Shown piece by piece: positions 60,602 to 64,000 of a DNA stretch of 64,000 bases. Position 1 is the stretch's first letter. Each line of letters opens with the position of its first letter. The notes below the pieces were generated by a model, which was not told the DNA's origin, did not search any database, and was given only the letters and a program-made list of their open reading frames with translations. The position numbers and the translations under genes were made by a program. This DNA comes from Syntrophaceae bacterium UBA2210 (GTDB taxonomy: Bacteria; Desulfobacterota; Syntrophia; Syntrophales; UBA2210): contig DCUQ01000009.1 in NCBI GenBank assembly GCA_002327865.1, positions 62,001 through 126,000 on the forward strand, written 5' to 3'.

Positions 60602-61375
60602 ATGCGAAAACCCGTTGTAGCTTTTCTGCTCGTACTGCTCCTGTGCTGCTCGGCGTGTTCCGCGACAACCGGGAACACCGTCGCTCAAACGTCCACAATC
60701 GATGCGCTGCTGGCCGGCGCATACGACGGCAATATGGCATGCCGTGAGCTGCTGAAGCATGGCGATCTGGGTATCGGCACATTCGACCATCTGGACGGCG
60801 AAATGACTGTTCTGAACGGAACGGTGTATCAGATCAAGTCCGACGGCAGGGTTTATACCCCCGACGAAACTATAACCACTCCGTTTGCCGCCGTCTGCGC
60901 ATTCGACCCCGACTACACACTGCCCCTGGAAAATGGAATGGATTACGAGGCACTGAAAGCATACGTTGACAGTGTAATCGCGAACCGGAATGTCTTTTGC
61001 GCCCTCAAGATAACCGGAACATTCAAAAGGATGAAAACCCGCGCTGTCCCGCGGCAGCAGAAACCGTATCCGCCCCTGATAGACGTTACCAGAAATCAGC
61101 CGGTATTCGATATGGAGAACGTATCAGGTACGATAGCCGGATTCAGGTGTCCACCCTTTGTTCGAGGGATCAACGTTCCGGGGTACCATCTCCACTTCAT
61201 CAGTGATGATCACAAAAGGGGCGGCCACATTCTTGATTTTGAATTGATATCGGGGATTTCCCAGATGGACGTCTGCAATCGATTTCTTTTGATACTTCCG
61301 GAAAAGGGCGAAGGGCTGGAGGATCTGGATCTCTCAAAGGACAGGAGCAAGGAACTGGAACACGTCGAACAATGA
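60602..61375 (+). CDS. Exported acetolactate decarboxylase (lipoprotein signal)
   Basis: The 257-residue product matches alpha-acetolactate decarboxylase: GDLGIGTFDHLDGEMTVLNG at residues about 56-75, FKRMKTRAVPRQQKPYPPL in the middle, and the zinc ligands in GYHLHFISDDHKRGGH near residue 195. The enzyme turns acetolactate into acetoin. Unusually it has an N-terminal lipobox (LLLCCSACS), so it should act in the periplasm or on the outer membrane. It is followed by an Old Yellow Enzyme gene 24 bases later. An alternative activity on an extracellular beta-keto acid cannot be excluded. Confidence 0.88.
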   Translation: MRKPVVAFLLVLLLCCSACSATTGNTVAQTSTIDALLAGAYDGNMACRELLKHGDLGIGTFDHLDGEMTVLNGTVYQIKSDGRVYTPDETITTPFAAVCAFDPDYTLPLENGMDYEALKAYVDSVIANRNVFCALKITGTFKRMKTRAVPRQQKPYPPLIDVTRNQPVFDMENVSGTIAGFRCPPFVRGINVPGYHLHFISDDHKRGGHILDFELISGISQMDVCNRFLLILPEKGEGLEDLDLSKDRSKELEHVEQ

Positions 61376-61399
61376 AACGGATCGGTAAAAAAGGAAACC

Positions 61400-62509
61400 A
61401 TGAGCAAACTATTTGAAAACAGCATAATCAACGGAATGAACCTGTCTAATCGGTTCGTCCGGTCGGCGACGTGGGAAGGGATGGCTACCGCCGAAGGAGC
61501 TGTGACACGTCAACTGGTCGATACAACGGCCGCATTGGCAAGAGGCGGCGTAGGTTTGATTATCACCGGGCATGCGTATGTACGGCCGGAGGGACAGGCC
61601 AGTCCATGGCAGATCGGGATTTACAAAGACGAACTCATCCCCGGACTTTGGGAAATGACCGACGCTGTTCACGCGTGCGAAGGTAAGATTGTAGCGCAAA
61701 TCAGCCATGCCGGCTGTTTTGCGCTCAGCAGGTTGACCGGACAACCCCCGATGGTTGTTTCGGATTTCGATGGTCTGACGGTGAAACCGCCGCGAAAGGA
61801 ATTAACCGCCCGGGATATCGACGAAATCATCAGTGCCTTTGCAGAAGCCGCCCGGAGAGCGAAATCGGCGGGGTTCGACGGAGTCCAGATTCATTCAGCC
61901 CATGGTTACCTGCTCGATCAATTTCTCTCACCCGCTTTCAATAAACGGCGGGATGAATACGGAGGCGATCTGCAAAACCGGGCCAGGATTCACCTCGCTA
62001 TATACAACGCCATCAGAGAAACCGTCGGAAAAGACTACCCGCTGCTGATCAAAATAAACTGCAGGGATTATCTGGAGAACGGTCTGGATCTAGAAGAGTC
62101 TCTACAGGTTACGCAACTGCTGGTCGATGCCGGCCTTGACGCGGTCGAGTTGAGCGGCGGGACGTTTATCAGCGGACCCTTTTCGCCATGCCGGACAAAG
62201 ATCAATTCTCAGGAAAAAGAGGCATATTTCAAAGAAGAGGCGATCGCCTTTAAAAAGAAAATCCGCGCGCCCCTGATCCTGGTCGGGGGTATGCGTTCCT
62301 TTAAAGTCGCGGAACAACTGGTGGAAAACAGGGTGGCCGATTATATCTCCCTGTGCCGTCCCCTGATCAGAGAGCCGAACCTGATCAACCGCTGGAAGGC
62401 CGGGGACCTGAGAAAATCACAGTGCAAATCGGACAGCCTGTGTTTCGGTCCCGGGCGTGAGGGCAAGGGGATATATTGCACGGTAAGGAAGGACGAAGAA
62501 ACATTATGA
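61400..62509 (+). CDS. NADH:flavin oxidoreductase / Old Yellow Enzyme family
   Basis: The 369-residue product is an FMN TIM-barrel enzyme with SNRFVRSATWEGMA at the start, AQISHAGC, FDGVQIHSAHGYLLDQFLSP (the substrate-binding His pair region) and a C-terminal LVGGMRSFKVAEQLVEN with ISLCRPLIREP binding the phosphate. It lacks the extra iron-sulfur and second flavin domains of the 2,4-dienoyl-CoA reductase type, although it has a few Cys near the end (CKSDSLCFG). It likely reduces an activated double bond. It overlaps the next gene by 4 bases. Confidence 0.9.
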   Translation: MSKLFENSIINGMNLSNRFVRSATWEGMATAEGAVTRQLVDTTAALARGGVGLIITGHAYVRPEGQASPWQIGIYKDELIPGLWEMTDAVHACEGKIVAQISHAGCFALSRLTGQPPMVVSDFDGLTVKPPRKELTARDIDEIISAFAEAARRAKSAGFDGVQIHSAHGYLLDQFLSPAFNKRRDEYGGDLQNRARIHLAIYNAIRETVGKDYPLLIKINCRDYLENGLDLEESLQVTQLLVDAGLDAVELSGGTFISGPFSPCRTKINSQEKEAYFKEEAIAFKKKIRAPLILVGGMRSFKVAEQLVENRVADYISLCRPLIREPNLINRWKAGDLRKSQCKSDSLCFGPGREGKGIYCTVRKDEETL

Positions 62510-62952
62510 AAAAAAGGATCAAAGTAGGCATAATCATTTGTGACCGCTACCGGAGGTGCGCAGGAGGAAAGTGTTTCAGATCACTAAGGAACAGAGAGGG
62601 CGCGTTCAGCCGGTACAAAGATATGGAAGTTGAAGCCGTCGGCTATACAAGCTGTGACGGATGTCCCGGAGGCAATATCGAATATGCCGTGGATGAGATG
62701 ATGAAGAACGGGGTGAATGCGATACACTTTGCCACAGGATTGATTGTGGGATATCCGCCATGCCCTTATATCAGGTATTTTCATGATTTTATCGAAAAGA
62801 GATACGGAATCGATGTCATCTATGGCACCCACCCCATACCGCAGAAGTACCTTATTATGCATAATAAAATGGGGACATGGAATGATCCCGAGTGGAAAGA
62901 AATTATACAACCGACATTGACGGACGAGGAAACCCGTCTCGCCTATGATTAA
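62506..62952 (+). CDS. CGGC domain protein, putative metal or redox-binding
   Basis: The start at ATG 62506 overlaps the oxidoreductase stop (ATGA) and gives 148 residues beginning MKKRIKVGIIICDRYRRCAGGKCFRSL. Cysteines lie in CAGGKC, SCDGCPGGN and GYPPCPY, the pattern of the CGGC family found mostly in anaerobes. Its function is unknown; a metal site is likely. It is probably cotranscribed with the Old Yellow Enzyme. Confidence 0.85.
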   Translation: MKKRIKVGIIICDRYRRCAGGKCFRSLRNREGAFSRYKDMEVEAVGYTSCDGCPGGNIEYAVDEMMKNGVNAIHFATGLIVGYPPCPYIRYFHDFIEKRYGIDVIYGTHPIPQKYLIMHNKMGTWNDPEWKEIIQPTLTDEETRLAYD

Positions 62953-63000
62953 TGAACCACCAGTGCCTGCCGTGCCGGATCGCCACAGTAAAAGTAAACA

Positions 63001-63029
63001 GTCTCATGCCCTGCGAGAGGGCATGAGAC
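63001..63029. terminator. Bidirectional hairpin between the CGGC gene and the nuclease gene
   Basis: GTCTCATGCCCT and AGGGCATGAGAC form a 12-bp perfect stem with loop GCGAG between two convergent genes. The minus side continues TGTTTACTTTTAC, giving a modest T-tract. Confidence 0.8.
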
Positions 63030-63034
63030 GGATA

Positions 63035-64000
63035 TTAACCGTCTTTCACCCGTAATTTCCTGACCCCTTCCAGAAGCACCCTCATCGCGGTACAATCGTC
63101 TTCGTTATAATCGAGGATTCTCTGCCTGATATCGGGATCGCCGCTTTCCGTCCAGCGATGGTACCACTCTATGGACGCGGCTCCCGACGGGTTGGAATCG
63201 CGCCATGAGAAACCAAGGTATGAGGCGAGTGTCTTAATTGAAAAATCATGCGTCGGCCATTCGGTTTTCGGGCGAATAACGTGATGATAAAGATCGACGG
63301 ACCGACCCGGATCGAATAAATCCTCGACTTCATCTGCGGACATCACACGGGGATATTTTTTCCGGAGCATGCGCCATACCGTCCTTTCATAGGCTGAATA
63401 GTAATAGATCACGCAGGGCCGGCTGCTTTTAATATAGTCCCACGCTCCGGCGAATTGCCTCTCTTCTTCCCCTTCCGATGGTTCCGACGCGAGAAAAGCG
63501 ATATAGCGTTCTGTTCGATTGTCTCCGTTGCTTCTTTCTACAAATCCATGCAAATAGCAAATATCCCTCATGGGATCGGTTTCGATATCGAAAAATAATT
63601 CCCTGTCGGCTTCCGGCAGATGCAACTTATCTTTTAAATAGGGTCTTGCCCCCGGCTGTTTTTGAAGCTCAGCCCTCTTATGGAATTTCCTCAGCATATC
63701 CGGCCCGACCCCGCGAAAATCCGTTTTATTGCCCCTTATGAATGATTCGAGATCGGCATGCGCCAGATCCCCGATGGTAGGGAAATAACTCATCATTGTA
63801 TTTCTTCGTGTCCTGCCCAACTCCGGGATGAGAGTCAGATCATCCGACTCTTTTAATCTCCGCCTGCACGCGGTATACCAGTGACACAGCTTGCATTCGC
63901 TTCCATATGCCGGAAGCGTAAGCTCCGTTCGGCTGACCAGCAGGCGGACCGTTTCCAGCGCCGTTTCGTATTCATTCCACAGACTCCTGGGATTTCTCGG
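63035..64000 (-). CDS. TM0106-type RecB-like nuclease, 5' end cut by window edge
   Basis: The frame is open from base 64000 to the stop at 63035, so about 321 residues of the C-terminal part are visible. The visible beginning has SECKLCHWYTAC followed by LTLIPELGRTRRN, the cysteine-containing end of a Cas4/RecB-like nuclease domain. Then comes a DEDD-type exonuclease domain with FFDIETDPMRD, YYYSAYERTVWRML and the closing YNEDDCTAMRVL. This two-domain plan is that of the TM0106 family. A TTG at 63820 is not the true start. It probably degrades or processes DNA. Confidence 0.85.
   Translation of the reverse strand, partial: PRNPRSLWNEYETALETVRLLVSRTELTLPAYGSECKLCHWYTACRRRLKESDDLTLIPELGRTRRNTMMSYFPTIGDLAHADLESFIRGNKTDFRGVGPDMLRKFHKRAELQKQPGARPYLKDKLHLPEADRELFFDIETDPMRDICYLHGFVERSNGDNRTERYIAFLASEPSEGEEERQFAGAWDYIKSSRPCVIYYYSAYERTVWRMLRKKYPRVMSADEVEDLFDPGRSVDLYHHVIRPKTEWPTHDFSIKTLASYLGFSWRDSNPSGAASIEWYHRWTESGDPDIRQRILDYNEDDCTAMRVLLEGVRKLRVKDG

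Noticed and set aside
63035..63820. TTG at 63820 as the start of the nuclease gene
   Set aside because: The frame stays open to the window edge and the upstream codons encode the conserved cysteine motif and ELGRTRRN lead-in, so the start lies outside.

Overview
The window looks like a chromosomal segment from a strictly anaerobic, energy-limited bacterium, most likely a deltaproteobacterium (Desulfobacterota) of syntrophic or sulfate-reducer type. This is inferred from gene content: two selenocysteine formate dehydrogenases, two [FeFe] hydrogenases with a full HydEFG maturation set, a tetraheme c3-like cytochrome, a hexaheme cytochrome, ResB/ResC cytochrome c assembly, a Gram-negative envelope (RND and MacAB-TolC type pumps, LpxR) and a selenium/sulfur handling operon. 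I see no transposase, prophage, CRISPR array, rRNA or tRNA.

Layout. 1-5.9 kb: a TetR-controlled RND efflux operon (minus strand; the outer membrane gene runs off the left edge). 6.3-15.4 kb: lipid A deacylase, asnA-asnS, a beta-CASP nuclease, a cysteine desulfurase-yedF-DUF3343 operon and fabD. 15.5-20.8 kb: an unusual acyl carrier protein with a CoA-acylating aldehyde dehydrogenase, an ArsR/permease/thioredoxin unit and an EamA transporter. 21.4-33.6 kb: a cytosolic selenocysteine formate dehydrogenase, resBC, then (minus strand) fdhE, a Tat-exported selenocysteine formate dehydrogenase with its iron-sulfur subunit, and a cytochrome b/c operon. 34.0-38.2 kb: modABC, an FmdE/molybdopterin-binding fusion and a short ModE. 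38.8-48.7 kb: a periplasmic [FeFe] hydrogenase with a cytochrome b, a cytosolic [FeFe] hydrogenase, and a six-gene overlapping maturation operon (TM1266-type regulator, aspA, hydF, hydG, a 96-residue unknown, hydE). 48.8-56.8 kb: MacAB-TolC type pump, a Spy/CpxP-like protein and a Cpx-like two-component pair. 57.2-62.9 kb: an ECF sigma factor, an anti-sigma with a glycogen-binding-like outer domain, a lipoprotein of the same fold, a Gly/Ser-tailed secreted protein, an exported acetolactate decarboxylase, an Old Yellow Enzyme and a CGGC protein. The right edge cuts a TM0106-type RecB-like nuclease.

How it fits together. The centre of the window is an H2/formate electron-transfer island with its metal supply: Mo/W uptake, molybdopterin handling, formate dehydrogenase maturation (FdhE), cytochrome c assembly and H-cluster assembly lie together. 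Reading the intergenic DNA, I find six copies of an 18-bp palindrome, TATGYYA-N4-TRRCATA, always with the same 4-base spacer: before fdhA, before fdnG, three between the cytochrome operon and modA, and before the periplasmic hydrogenase. In fdhA and hydA it sits at the same place between the promoter elements. This suggests one regulator, perhaps the short ModE encoded in the island, controlling Mo/W uptake, formate dehydrogenases and hydrogenase together. Other less usual items are the ECF/anti-sigma pair with carbohydrate-binding-like domains, a HydG whose auxiliary-cluster cysteine pattern is changed, and three families of non-coding repeats.
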